Notes: a model not told the origin generated them from the sequence alone. 64,000 nucleotides of DNA from Lachnospiraceae bacterium (GCA_022796475.1 JAAWIS010000007.1:1-64000), one strand, 5' to 3'. Counted from the stretch's first letter, positions 1 through 8,828 are shown. Numbers and translations: made by a program.

Positions 1-1201
1 GCTGCACGGGCAGGGTGAGCAAAATGTCCCCGATCGACGCTGTAAGGAATGGGCAGACGGGGGAACGCTTCTGCAAAAAGGGCGTTATGAGCCTTGGAAC
101 CCGTTTCCCGATATCACAGACGATTTCATAGTGAAATCCTCCTCCGGCTTTTGCCAAATCCTCTACTAAGATTTGCTCCCCGCCATCTCTTCCGATTAAA
201 GTAACCATCTCTCCTTCCTCTGCCCCGTCAATTCCGGTTACATCCACCATAAACTGATCCATGCAGACCCGTCCCAGCACATTCGCTTTTTTTCCTTTTA
301 TCAGCACCCATCCTTTGCCAGATAAGTTCCGGGGATAACCATCTCCATAGCCAACGGGCACTGTCCCTATCCGCATCCGCTCTTTTGCAGTAAAAGTTCC
401 GCCATAGCTTACCTCTGTGCCAGGCTCAATGGTTTTTATGTAAGTAAGAAAACTTTTCAGCTCCATCACCGGTTTTAACAAAACCTGGCTGGTTTCCACT
501 TCATCCGAAGGATACATGCCGTAAATGGAAATACCGGCGCGAACCATGTCCAAATCGGTTCCTATGGATTCAATGATCCCGGCGCTGTTTGCACAGTGGC
601 GGACAGGAATTTTTATCCCTCTTTGTTCCAGCAGCGCTTCAAATGCTAAGTATTGTTCCATCTGTTTCCTGGCCTTAGACCCATCCTTCTCATCTGCCCG
701 GGCAAAATGAGTAAACATCCCTTCCAGTTCAATTCCCGGAAGATTTCCCATCTCCTTAACCATATCGGCTGAAGTTTCATCCGGCTTCATGCCAATCCGG
801 CTCATGCCAGTATCTACAGCCAAATGGACTGGTGCCTTTTTTCCTTTCTCAAGGGCAATGGCATTAAATGTTTCCAATTGGGAGCGGGTAAACATTGCCG
901 GACGGATATTAAAATCAATCAAATCAGAATAGCTGCTTTTTGGAGCTGCCCCCAGCACTAAGATTGGCTTTGTAATTCCGTGACGGCGTAGAATCATTCC
1001 TTCCTCTGCCGTAGCAACTGCATATCCTGCCACATAGGGATCTATGGCACAGGCAACAGGAACAGAGCCGTGCCCATACCCGTCTGCCTTTACCACTCCT
1101 ATTATTTTCGTACCTGCCGGAAGATTTTTTTTCATTGCTTCCATATTATATGTTACCGCATCCAAATTGATCGATGCATATACTCGTTTATACTGTTTCA
1201 T
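1..1201 (-). CDS. alr: Alanine racemase (3' end beyond window)
   Basis: PLP-dependent racemase converting L- to D-alanine for peptidoglycan. The N-terminal barrel carries VVKADGYGHG with the PLP-binding lysine near residue 38. The C-terminal part has the catalytic-tyrosine segment VSYGGTF, then GTVPVGYGDGYPR, and CMDQFMVDVT. The ATG at 1201 gives the usual N-terminus. The frame is open to base 1, so the stop lies outside the window. After the usual closing motif GKRVPR the frame runs on for at least 24 unfamiliar residues, longer than most family members. It follows nnr on the same strand after 103 bp, a common order in Clostridia. Confidence 0.95.
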   Translation of the reverse strand, partial: MKQYKRVYASINLDAVTYNMEAMKKNLPAGTKIIGVVKADGYGHGSVPVACAIDPYVAGYAVATAEEGMILRRHGITKPILVLGAAPKSSYSDLIDFNIRPAMFTRSQLETFNAIALEKGKKAPVHLAVDTGMSRIGMKPDETSADMVKEMGNLPGIELEGMFTHFARADEKDGSKARKQMEQYLAFEALLEQRGIKIPVRHCANSAGIIESIGTDLDMVRAGISIYGMYPSDEVETSQVLLKPVMELKSFLTYIKTIEPGTEVSYGGTFTAKERMRIGTVPVGYGDGYPRNLSGKGWVLIKGKKANVLGRVCMDQFMVDVTGIDGAEEGEMVTLIGRDGGEQILVEDLAKAGGGFHYEIVCDIGKRVPRLITPFLQKRSPVCPFLTASIGDILLTLPVQ

Positions 1202-1304
1202 CTTACGAAAATCTGCCTTTCATAATAAAATTATGTTAGATTTTGACCCTTGATGCCTTTGGATTGTACCACGCTTTTGCATTCTCACAATCATAAATAT
1301 TTCA

Positions 1305-2861
1305 TTAAATATCTGTCCTGTCCTTCAGCACCAGCCCCACACAGTCAGCAAGTTCTGCTGCCAAAAGCCCATACCTTCCCTTTTCTTCCCGATAGCAGTC
1401 GCCTGCCAGGCCGTGAAGGTAAACTCCCAGAACGGCTCCCAGGGTTTCATCCATTCCCTGGGCAATCAGCCCGGCTATCAGCCCTGTAAGCACATCCCCG
1501 GAACCTGCTTTTGCCATGGCGCTATTGCCGCTTGTATTCAGAAATATCCTTCCATTTCGCAGAGCCGCTATGGTTACCGCATCTTTCAGCACACAGGTAA
1601 TTCCGAACCGCGACGCATATTCCCTGGCTGTCAATATTAAGTCATTTTGTATTTCGCGGATGGTTTCCCCCGTAAGCCTTGCCATTTCTCCCAAGTGTGG
1701 GGTAAGAATGATATTCTCTGTAAAATACCCTGTCATATGTGGATTTGCCGATATTATGTTCAATGCGTCTGCATCAACAATAACGGGACTGCAGGCTGCA
1801 GTCAGGATCATTTCAACTAAATACTCACTGCAGGCTTCCTGTCCAAGACCAGGGCCTAAGACTACTGCGTCCGCCCATTCGCAGTCTTTTTCCAGGCTTT
1901 CCCGGTAATACTCCGGCTCCTGAGATAAGCGCAAAGCATCATACGTTTCCAGTACAGCCTCTGGAAGCCTTGTCTGAAGAAATGTCCGGTTTTCCTCCAC
2001 AGACAATATCTTCACCAGTCCAGCCCCTGCCCGGTATGCTGCCAGTCCGCTTAAGTAGGCGGCTCCTCCCATATTTTTAGAACCTGCTACGATCAATACC
2101 TTTCCAAATGTTCCCTTATTGGAATAGGCTTTTCGCATTGGAAGCTTTTTTAAATCCTCCTCCCCGCAGGTAAAAGCCAAAAGTTCTTCTGTATCTCCTT
2201 CCATCCAGCCTTTCCTGGCAGTTTCAAGGGCCAGTTTCGGAAAACCGATATCAGCTATCACCACCTGGCCTGCATATTCTTTGCCTGGATACAAAACAGT
2301 TCCCAGTTTTTCCCATCCAAACGTAACCGTAACATTTGCCTGGAGGGCGATTCCCAAAACCTGTCCGGTATCACTGCTGATGCCAGAAGGCAGATCCACT
2401 GCAACCGTAAGCCTGGGTTCTGCCTCCTTTAACATATTCAGAAACTGCCTGTACTCTCCTTCTACATCTCTGGAAAGACCGACGCCGAATACAGCATCCA
2501 CTAAAATATCGCAATGCCCCGGGATAAAATCTCTGTATTCGATCCTGTTAAGTTTCAGCTTGTCTGCAATAGATGCCTGGATCCTAAACTCTCTGCTTCC
2601 CTTCTCCATATTGCCAACTACTATAATCACAACCTGATAGCCCGCCTGGGAAAGGATCCGGGCAGCGGCTATCCCGTCAGCACCGTTATTTCCGCATCCG
2701 CAGGCACACCAGACCACTTCATTTTTTTCAGAACGCCGGATCACTTCATCCGCCACTGCCATGGCAGCCCGCTCCATTAAAACCATGGAAGGAATTCCGA
2801 TTTCCTCTATGGCTATCCGGTCAATTTCTTTCATCTGCTGACCAGTAAGCAAAGCCCTCAT
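1305..2861 (-). CDS. nnr: Bifunctional NAD(P)H-hydrate epimerase/dehydratase
   Basis: Repairs damaged NADHX and NADPHX. The N-terminal YjeF-type epimerase domain (about residues 1-215) includes CGCGNNGADG and the segment DILVDAVFGVGLSR. The C-terminal ADP/ATP-dependent dehydratase domain (about 230-515) contains NSAMAKAGSGDVLTG, the conserved nucleotide/hydrate-site motif. The frame opens further upstream at 2963, but the ATG at 2861 (MRALLTGQQ) follows a purine-rich GGAAGAGGA ribosome site and matches usual family N-termini, so it is taken as the start. It lies between rex and alr on one strand. The upstream 40 bases hold a short GC-rich imperfect inverted repeat. Confidence 0.93.
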   Translation of the reverse strand: MRALLTGQQMKEIDRIAIEEIGIPSMVLMERAAMAVADEVIRRSEKNEVVWCACGCGNNGADGIAAARILSQAGYQVVIIVVGNMEKGSREFRIQASIADKLKLNRIEYRDFIPGHCDILVDAVFGVGLSRDVEGEYRQFLNMLKEAEPRLTVAVDLPSGISSDTGQVLGIALQANVTVTFGWEKLGTVLYPGKEYAGQVVIADIGFPKLALETARKGWMEGDTEELLAFTCGEEDLKKLPMRKAYSNKGTFGKVLIVAGSKNMGGAAYLSGLAAYRAGAGLVKILSVEENRTFLQTRLPEAVLETYDALRLSQEPEYYRESLEKDCEWADAVVLGPGLGQEACSEYLVEMILTAACSPVIVDADALNIISANPHMTGYFTENIILTPHLGEMARLTGETIREIQNDLILTAREYASRFGITCVLKDAVTIAALRNGRIFLNTSGNSAMAKAGSGDVLTGLIAGLIAQGMDETLGAVLGVYLHGLAGDCYREEKGRYGLLAAELADCVGLVLKDRTDI

Positions 2862-3039
2862 ATTCCTCTTCCTTTCCCTTTCAGTAAAATCGAAACAGCC
2901 GGCAAGCCGAAAAGGGCTGCCCCCTGGCCTGCCGACTGGCTTTCGTATTGCATGTTTAATCATTTTCCTCGTTTTGCAAAAATTTTACAGCATTTCATGC
3001 TCTGCCTTGTCAAAAACAGCAGGTATCTGTGACCTTGTT

Positions 3040-3699
3040 TCACTCCTCTTCTGCCTTTGCATCCTGCATGCTGCACACCCGGTAGGAAAGGCGCATAAGA
3101 CTTTCGGATAAATGGACGTTTTCCACTACCACATCGTCAGGAACAACCAAATCTACATGGGCGAAATTCCAGATGGCTTTAATCCCTGCCTTTACCAAGC
3201 GATCCGCTATTTCCGGCGCCTTGGTTTTAGGAATCGTAAGCGCTGCTATCTGAACCTCTTTTTCCACAATAAATTTTTCTAAATCTTCAACCCCTCGTAT
3301 TTCAATCCCCCGAACCACCAGGCCGATAAGCCTGGGGTTAATATCAAACATCCCTTTGATAATAAAGCCCCGCTTTTCAAAATTAGCATAATTGGCAATC
3401 GCCTGCCCTAAGTTGCCTGCCCCGATTATAATAATATTATGCTGACGATCAATCCCCAGGATTTTTGCGATCTCTGTATAAAGATACTTTACATTATATC
3501 CATAACCCTGCTGTCCAAATCCGCCAAAATTATTTAAATCCTGCCGAATCTGAGATGCTGTTACTTTCATCCTGGTACTTAAATCATTCGAAGAAATGCG
3601 TTCCACCCCATCTTCCAGCAGTTCTCCCAGATACCGGTAATATCGGGGCAGCCTGGAAATTACTGCCTTCGAAATTTCTTTCTGTTCCACGTTTTCCAC
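3040..3699 (-). CDS. rex: Redox-sensing transcriptional repressor Rex
   Basis: Rex senses the NADH/NAD+ ratio and represses fermentation and respiration genes. A winged-helix DNA-binding domain occupies about residues 1-80 (ISKAVISRLPRYYRYL, then TRMKVTASQIRQDLNNFG). The Rossmann domain follows with IIGAGNLGQAIANY near residue 95. Length (219 aa) is typical. The first in-frame start is GTG at 3699, only 2 bases after AAGGAG. A second GTG three codons later is 11 bases away, so the exact start is uncertain. A consensus promoter lies directly upstream, divergent from the ABC-F gene. Confidence 0.95.
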   Translation of the reverse strand: MENVEQKEISKAVISRLPRYYRYLGELLEDGVERISSNDLSTRMKVTASQIRQDLNNFGGFGQQGYGYNVKYLYTEIAKILGIDRQHNIIIIGAGNLGQAIANYANFEKRGFIIKGMFDINPRLIGLVVRGIEIRGVEDLEKFIVEKEVQIAALTIPKTKAPEIADRLVKAGIKAIWNFAHVDLVVPDDVVVENVHLSESLMRLSYRVCSMQDAKAEEE

Positions 3700-3726
3700 T
3701 ACTCCTTCTCTTGTTCTCTATTATCT

Positions 3727-3755
3727 ATTATAAAGTTACGTTAAATCATTGTCAA
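3727..3755 (-). promoter_or_regulatory. Sigma-A promoter for rex
   Basis: On the minus strand a perfect -35 TTGACA (3750-3755) and perfect -10 TATAAT (3727-3732) are separated by 17 bases, placing transcription start about 20 bases before the rex start. No Rex operator palindrome is visible here. Confidence 0.85.
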
Positions 3756-3770
3756 ACGAATTTTCAATTC

Positions 3771-3799
3771 TTGCAAAAATATGGTATATATATTATACT
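3771..3799 (+). promoter_or_regulatory. Sigma-A promoter for the ABC-F gene
   Basis: TTGCAA (3771-3776) and TATACT (3794-3799) with a 17-base spacer precede the ABC-F gene, leaving a transcribed leader of about 95 bases. Confidence 0.7.
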
Positions 3800-3828
3800 A
3801 ATACTATTGTTTTATCAGAGTTTTTTTT

Positions 3829-3906
3829 ATGTTGTTGCTTCTTAGTATACAACATACAAAAATCTTTTTCCAGCTTTCCATATACAACTCAGGAGGATTA
3901 CCATGA
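3829..3906 (+). CDS. Possible 25-codon leader ORF before the ABC-F gene
   Basis: An ATG at 3829 opens 25 codons starting MLLLLSIQH. The TGA stop (3904-3906) overlaps the ATG of the ABC-F gene (3903). A perfect 7-bp inverted repeat (3829-3835 with 3849-3855, ATGTTGT/ACAACAT) covers the ORF start. There is no good ribosome site before it, so translation is doubtful. The overlap is suggestive because many ABC-F genes of the ribosome-protection type are controlled by leader peptides. Confidence 0.3.
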   Translation: MLLLLSIQHTKIFFQLSIYNSGGLP

Positions 3907-5918
3907 TTTTATCATGCAACAATATTTCAAAAGCTTTCGGCAGCAAACCTGTTCTGGAACAGGTATCCTTTCATATAGAAGAACACGAAAAGGCAGCGAT
4001 TGTGGGAATTAATGGAGCCGGAAAATCGACACTGCTGAAAATTATAATCGGTCAGCTTTCTCCTGACAGCGGCGAAGTTGTGCTGTCAAAAGGAAAAACC
4101 ATAGGTTATCTGGCCCAGCATCAGGAATTGGAAAGTTCCCGCACTATCTATGAAGAAGTGTTAGAAATCAAACGCCCGGTGATCCGCATGGAAGAACGAA
4201 TCCGGGAACTGGAACTTCAGATGAAGCATACTGACGGTCAAAAGCTGGAGTCCCTGCTTTCGGAATACGATCATCTCAATCATCAGTTTGAACTGGAAAA
4301 CGGTTATGCCTATAAAAGCGAAGTAACCGGCGTATTAAAGGGCCTAGGATTTTTAGAGGATGAATTTAACAAACCGGTAACTACTTTATCCGGCGGGCAA
4401 AAAACCAGAGTTTCCCTGGGAAAGCTTCTTTTGTCAAACCCGGATATCATACTTTTGGACGAGCCAACCAACCATTTGGATATGGAATCCATCTCCTGGC
4501 TGGAAAACTATTTGCTAAATTACAGCGGCAGTGTAATCATTGTAGCCCATGACCGGTATTTTTTAAATCGGGTAGTAAAAAAGATTGTGGAACTGGAATG
4601 TGGCCATTCTCAAGTTTACCTGGGAGATTATGAGGCTTACAGCCAAAAACGCTCTATGATCCGCCAGGCCCAGATGAAGGCATATTTTAATCAGCAGCAG
4701 GAAATTAAGCATCAGCAGGAAGTGATAGCAAAGCTGAAATCCTTTAACCGGGAAAAATCCATTAGGCGGGCGGAAAGCCGTGAAAAACTTTTGTCTAAAA
4801 TTGAAGTGCTGGAAAAACCTGCAGAGATAAAGGATGCTATGGCGATTACCTTGGAGCCTCGGACAGAAAGCGGCAATGATGTCCTTGCCATCAGAAACTT
4901 AAGCAAGTCCTTTGGCCCTTTAACCTTGTTTTCTCATATTGACATAGATATTAAAAAAGGGGAACGGGTTGCCATAATCGGTAATAATGGAACCGGAAAA
5001 TCAACGCTGCTTAAAATTATTATGGATCTGCTTCCGGGAGATACTGGTGAAATCCGTCCCGGTGCTAAAGTACAGGCAGGATACTACGATCAGGAGCAGC
5101 AAGTCCTTCATCCGGAAAAAACGGTTTTTGATGAGATTCAGGATGAATACCCTGACATGGATAATACGCGGGTCCGCAATGTGCTGGCTGCCTTCCTTTT
5201 TACCGGCGATGATGTGTTTAAGCGGATTTCCGATTTAAGCGGCGGCGAGCGCGGACGGGTATCCCTGGCTAAGCTAATGTTGTCGGAAGCCAATTTCCTG
5301 ATTCTTGACGAGCCTACCAACCATTTAGATCTTACTTCTAAGGAAATTTTAGAAGATGCCCTGTCCCATTATACCGGAACTGTGCTTTACGTATCTCATG
5401 ACCGTTATTTTATTAATAAAACGGCTACCAGAATTTTAGAATTAACAGGACAGACTTTTATCAATTACCTTGGAAACTATGACTACTATTTGGAGAAAAA
5501 AGAAGAGCTGACCAAAGTTTATACCGGACAGGCTCCTTTGACCGGCTTATCGGGAAAAACAGCAGGCCCTCTGGCCGGACTTACCGCTTCCACCCTGTCT
5601 GCCCAGGCAGCGCAAAAAACCGGGAATGGTTCTGCACAGCCAAAAGATACTGCCGGAAAGCTTGACTGGAAAGCTCAGAAAGAAGAACAGGCCCGGATAC
5701 GAAAACGTCAAAATGATCAAAAAAAGACAGAAGAAATGATCCATCAGCTTGAACAGCGGGATGCACAGATTGATTTGCTGCTAACTCAGGAAGAAATCTA
5801 TACGAATGTAGGAAAACTGGTTGAGCTGAATCAGGAAAAAGAGGAGATCAGCAAAAAGCTGGAAGAACTTTACGATTTATGGGCAGAGCTGGCAGAAGAT
5901 GAACCAAATGAAACCTGA
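3903..5918 (+). CDS. ABC-F family ATPase (ribosome-associated)
   Basis: Soluble tandem ATP-binding protein without membrane segments. The first cassette has GINGAGKST (about residue 37), LSGGQKTRV and DEPTNHLDM. The second has GNNGTGKST (about 360), LSGGERGRVSL and DEPTNHLDL. The inter-domain linker of about 80 residues is rich in K, E and Q, and a charged C-terminal coiled coil occupies about 590-671. ABC-F proteins bind the ribosomal E site, either as translation factors or as antibiotic-protection factors. Length and C-terminal coiled coil suit the YdiF/Uup-like group, but substrate class cannot be told by eye. The start follows a strong AGGAGG site. Confidence 0.9.
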   Translation: MILSCNNISKAFGSKPVLEQVSFHIEEHEKAAIVGINGAGKSTLLKIIIGQLSPDSGEVVLSKGKTIGYLAQHQELESSRTIYEEVLEIKRPVIRMEERIRELELQMKHTDGQKLESLLSEYDHLNHQFELENGYAYKSEVTGVLKGLGFLEDEFNKPVTTLSGGQKTRVSLGKLLLSNPDIILLDEPTNHLDMESISWLENYLLNYSGSVIIVAHDRYFLNRVVKKIVELECGHSQVYLGDYEAYSQKRSMIRQAQMKAYFNQQQEIKHQQEVIAKLKSFNREKSIRRAESREKLLSKIEVLEKPAEIKDAMAITLEPRTESGNDVLAIRNLSKSFGPLTLFSHIDIDIKKGERVAIIGNNGTGKSTLLKIIMDLLPGDTGEIRPGAKVQAGYYDQEQQVLHPEKTVFDEIQDEYPDMDNTRVRNVLAAFLFTGDDVFKRISDLSGGERGRVSLAKLMLSEANFLILDEPTNHLDLTSKEILEDALSHYTGTVLYVSHDRYFINKTATRILELTGQTFINYLGNYDYYLEKKEELTKVYTGQAPLTGLSGKTAGPLAGLTASTLSAQAAQKTGNGSAQPKDTAGKLDWKAQKEEQARIRKRQNDQKKTEEMIHQLEQRDAQIDLLLTQEEIYTNVGKLVELNQEKEEISKKLEELYDLWAELAEDEPNET

Positions 5919-5943
5919 CTTTAATGGAAACCAGAAAACAGAA

Positions 5944-6036
5944 CATGCTGCAAAATCCATTGATTTCACAATATATAGCTTAAATCTGCACCGTATTTAT
6001 ACTATATATTGTATCAATCTGTTATTTTGCAGCATG
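5944..6036. repeat. 93-bp imperfect palindrome, family P, copy A
   Basis: Two 35-base arms (5944-5978 and 6002-6036) are inverted copies. The outer 13 bases (CATGCTGCAAAAT) and inner 11 bases (ACAATATATAG) of each arm match exactly, around a 23-base centre. A second copy with the same outer and inner blocks lies at 29839-29936. It sits between the ABC-F gene and a small membrane protein and may also act as a transcription terminator. Confidence 0.8.
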
Positions 6037-6058
6037 CCCATCACGAAGGGATGATGAT

Positions 6059-6277
6059 ATGAACCGATGGAAACGGCCTTTTGCTATAGTTTGCCTGATA
6101 CTAATTGGAATTTTGATTGCAGGAGCAATTATTTTAGCCTTTATGGATACAGAACTGTCCCGCAGTCTTTTAATGGCTGATTTGTTCTGCCTGATGGTAA
6201 TTCCGGCCTGCTTTTATGGATATCAGATGCTGCTGAATCTGCGAAAGCAAAAAGACGGGAAACAGGATCCGAAATAA
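6059..6277 (+). CDS. Small two-helix membrane protein, unknown function
   Basis: The product is 72 aa: a short basic N-terminus (MNRWKRP), two hydrophobic segments (about residues 9-29 and 37-57) and a lysine-rich tail, predicting two membrane helices with both ends inside. The start is preceded by AAGGGATG. The family is not recognised. It follows the ABC-F gene after a palindromic repeat, so co-transcription is uncertain. A short stem-loop follows its stop. Confidence 0.6.
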   Translation: MNRWKRPFAIVCLILIGILIAGAIILAFMDTELSRSLLMADLFCLMVIPACFYGYQMLLNLRKQKDGKQDPK

Positions 6278-6296
6278 TTTCTACTATAAATTATAA

Positions 6297-6319
6297 GGCT
6301 GCCGCAAAATACGGCAGCC
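6297..6319. terminator. Stem-loop between convergent small ORF and purA
   Basis: GGCTGCCG (6297-6304) pairs perfectly with CGGCAGCC (6312-6319) around a 7-base loop. The minus-strand side is followed by a T/A-rich run, fitting a weak terminator for purA. Confidence 0.5.
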
Positions 6320-6329
6320 CAAACAAATC

Positions 6330-7604
6330 TTAACGCATAATAATATCATCCCGGCCCGGCCCATTTGATACCATGGAAATCCGAACGCCGATTTCTTTTT
6401 CTACGAATTCTATATAGTTTCTGCAGTTTTCCGGCAGCTCCTCATACTTTTTAATCCCGCGGATATCGCAGTTCCATCCAGGCAACGTTGTAAGAACTGG
6501 TTTCGCCTTTTCCAGTTTTGCAGTAGTGGGGAAATCTTTGGTAACATTCCCGTCAATCTCGTAGCCTGTACAAACCGGAATTTCTTTTAAGTAGCCCAGG
6601 ACATCCAAAACAGTAAATGCTACTTCTGTGGCTCCCTGGATCCGGCAGCCATAACGAGTAGCTACTGCATCAAACCAGCCCATACGCCGGGGCCGGCCTG
6701 TAGTTGCGCCAAATTCGCCTCCGTCGCCGCCTCTTCTGCGCAGCTCATCTGCTTCTTCTCCAAAAATCTCACTGACAAAAGCACCTGCCCCTACTGCACT
6801 GGAGTAGGCTTTTACCACTGTAATAATATCTTTAATCTCATATGGCGCAATACCAGCCCCAATGGCTCCATATGCAGCCAAAGTAGATGATGAAGTAACC
6901 ATAGGATAAATCCCATGATCCGGATCCTTTAAGGAACCTAACTGCCCTTCTAAAAGAATGGTTTTGCCAGCCTTGATCTGATCATAAAGATAAGATGACA
7001 CATCGCATACATACGGTTCCACCATATCCCGGTACTGATGGCAGGTTTCCAAAAGTTCTGCCGGATCCAAAAGAGGCTTATGGTACAAATGCTCTAACAA
7101 AACATTCTTGATTTCACAGATCCTTTCAATTTTTTCCTTCAGCCCTTCCTCGTCAAACAGTTCACTTACCTGAATGCCAATTTTTGCGTATTTGTCAGAA
7201 TAAAAGGGGGCAATTCCGGATTTTGTGGATCCGAAGGACTTTCCTGCTAAGCGGGCCTCTTCATAAGTGTCAAACAGCACATGATAAGGCATCAGAATCT
7301 GGGCTCTGTCTGAAACCAGAATATGGGGCTTGGGAACGCCTCTCTCTACAATGGAATGAATCTCATTGATCAAATATGGAATATTTAACGCCACGCCATT
7401 CCCGATAATACTGGTTGTGTGATCATAAAATACACCAGACGGCAGCAGATGAAGGGCAAATTTACCATAATTATTAATAATCGTGTGACCAGCGTTGCTT
7501 CCGCCCTGAAAACGGACGATGATGTCAGATTCTTTTGCAAGCATGTCTGTAATCTTGCCTTTTCCTTCATCTCCCCAGTTAGCGCCAACGATAGCTCGAA
7601 CCAT
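6330..7604 (-). CDS. purA: Adenylosuccinate synthetase
   Basis: Joins IMP and aspartate using GTP, the first step from IMP to AMP. The N-terminal NWGDEGKGK GTP/IMP loop, GGSNAGHT, GIAPFYSDKYAK, LLEGQLGS and the late TTGRPRRMGW are all present in order. The length of 424 aa is normal. The ATG at 7604 follows AAAGGAGGA at good spacing. It is a single gene, convergent with the small membrane protein gene. Confidence 0.97.
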   Translation of the reverse strand: MVRAIVGANWGDEGKGKITDMLAKESDIIVRFQGGSNAGHTIINNYGKFALHLLPSGVFYDHTTSIIGNGVALNIPYLINEIHSIVERGVPKPHILVSDRAQILMPYHVLFDTYEEARLAGKSFGSTKSGIAPFYSDKYAKIGIQVSELFDEEGLKEKIERICEIKNVLLEHLYHKPLLDPAELLETCHQYRDMVEPYVCDVSSYLYDQIKAGKTILLEGQLGSLKDPDHGIYPMVTSSSTLAAYGAIGAGIAPYEIKDIITVVKAYSSAVGAGAFVSEIFGEEADELRRRGGDGGEFGATTGRPRRMGWFDAVATRYGCRIQGATEVAFTVLDVLGYLKEIPVCTGYEIDGNVTKDFPTTAKLEKAKPVLTTLPGWNCDIRGIKKYEELPENCRNYIEFVEKEIGVRISMVSNGPGRDDIIMR

Positions 7605-7733
7605 TTCAATTCCTCCTTTAGGGTTACCTACAGTACTTTTTATACTACCTTACTAATTTACAACAAAATCTGCCATAAGTAAAGAAGAATTCATTAGAAA
7701 CGTATCCCCTTGTCTGCTGCCTGGAAAATACTT

Positions 7734-7811
7734 TCATTCTTTCATCTTATCCTTTAACCACTGTTCAAAATTGTCTTCTGAACTCCATTCTTCAATCGAT
7801 ATTATGAAACT
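7734..7811 (-). pseudogene. Possible C-terminal remnant of a lost gene
   Basis: Minus-strand frame of 25 codons between two stops, ending EEWSSEDNFEQWLKDKMKE. It looks like a real protein tail but has no start codon or ribosome site. It lies in the otherwise featureless 315-bp gap between purA and the methyltransferase leader. Family unknown. Confidence 0.2.
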
Positions 7812-7858
7812 TTATGGCAAAGTTTCTGAAGGTGCGTTTAAAATTCCCACAAAAATGA

Positions 7859-7887
7859 TTGATTATACAGCTTACATATTGTATAAT
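7859..7887 (+). promoter_or_regulatory. Promoter for the methyltransferase transcript
   Basis: TTGATT (7859-7864) and a perfect TATAAT (7882-7887) separated by 17 bases. Transcription would start near 7894, giving a leader of about 175 bases before the methyltransferase. Confidence 0.75.
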
Positions 7888-7919
7888 ATAACCTAAAATC
7901 AAATAGTGAAACGGAGATA

Positions 7920-7985
7920 ATGATGAAAAAACGAATTAACAACTCGGTGCAGTTTTCATTCTGGCAACAGATTGCATCGAGGTAA
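7920..7985 (+). CDS. Leader peptide candidate, 21 aa
   Basis: ATGATG at 7920 is preceded by CGGAG at usable distance and encodes MMKKRINNSVQFSFWQQIASR, then TAA. It is the first translatable ORF after a strong promoter and ends 84 bases before the methyltransferase start. Codons 10-17 form the left arm of a long hairpin. Short basic leader peptides overlapping a hairpin are typical of attenuated antibiotic-resistance or rRNA-methyltransferase genes, but that role here is inference. Confidence 0.45.
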   Translation: MMKKRINNSVQFSFWQQIASR

Positions 7986-8024
7986 ATTTTAAAGCGCTGA
8001 CGCCTATGTTGTCAAAAACTGCAC
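7947..8024 (+). promoter_or_regulatory. Leader hairpin upstream of methyltransferase
   Basis: GTGCAGTTTT (7947-7956) pairs with AAAACTGCAC (8015-8024). Inside it CAACA (7965-7969) pairs with TGTTG (8007-8011). The left arm lies inside the leader peptide frame. No T-run follows and the ribosome site of the main gene is outside the stem, so the switching mechanism is unclear. Confidence 0.5.
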
Positions 8025-8069
8025 TGCTCCCTGACTTTATTAAAAAATCATAGTGAGGAAACAGTCAAA

Positions 8070-8828
8070 ATGAATCAAACCGAATTAAATGTTATATGGA
8101 AAAAGGAAGAAGAAGCTGCCCATATCCATGGCTGGGATTTTTCGCATATCCGCGGCAGATACGAGGAAGAACATGATTTGCCCTGGAATTATAAAAAACA
8201 AGTACAACAATATTTAAAAAAGGATTTCTGTCTTTTGGACTATGATACTGGCGGAGGGGAATTCCTTTTGTCATTAAATCATCCTTTTGACAAAACCTCT
8301 GCTACAGAGGGATATCCGCCTAATGTACAGCTTTGTTCAAACAAACTCTTGCCCTTGGGAATCGACTTTAAAGAATGCAGCGATCCTTCGCGCATTCCTT
8401 TTGCCAATGAAACCTTTGATATCATTCTGAACCGGCACGGCAATTTCTGTGCAGATGAATTATATCGCCTTTTAAAAAAAGATGGGATTTTTATTACAGA
8501 ACAGGTTGGAAGTGACAATGACAGAGATTTAGTTGAAATGGTGCTTCCCGGAACCAAAAAGCCATTCCCTCACTTAAATTTAAAAGAGCAGCGGGCTGTA
8601 TTTGAACGCGCCGGATTTCACATTCTATCCGCCAGGGAAGCGTATCGTCCAATCAAATTTTATGATGTAGGGGCATTTGTATGGTTTGCACATATTATCG
8701 AATGGGAGTTTCCTGATTTTTCAGTGGATAAATGCTTTAATGGACTGCTGAACATGCAAAAAGACATTGAAGATAAGGGCCAGATCGAAGGAACGATTCA
8801 CCGTTATCTGATTGTGGCAAAGAAATAA
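8070..8828 (+). CDS. Class I SAM-dependent methyltransferase, unknown substrate
   Basis: The 252-aa protein has a Rossmann-like core: LLDYDTGGGEFLLSL (motif I, about residue 52), an acidic stretch near TSATEGYPPN, IPFANETFDIILNRHG (motifs III-IV), then DELYRLLKKDGIFITEQVG (motif V). It resembles small-molecule and RNA methyltransferases of the SmtA/UbiE type without a decisive substrate motif. The start has GAGG about 11 bases upstream. Its own strong promoter, the leader ORF and the hairpin suggest induced expression. A tandem repeat begins at the base after its stop codon. Confidence 0.75.
   Translation: MNQTELNVIWKKEEEAAHIHGWDFSHIRGRYEEEHDLPWNYKKQVQQYLKKDFCLLDYDTGGGEFLLSLNHPFDKTSATEGYPPNVQLCSNKLLPLGIDFKECSDPSRIPFANETFDIILNRHGNFCADELYRLLKKDGIFITEQVGSDNDRDLVEMVLPGTKKPFPHLNLKEQRAVFERAGFHILSAREAYRPIKFYDVGAFVWFAHIIEWEFPDFSVDKCFNGLLNMQKDIEDKGQIEGTIHRYLIVAKK

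Noticed and set aside
3700..3902. Rex autoregulatory operator
   Set aside because: No TTGTGA/TCACAA-type palindrome found in the rex promoter region.
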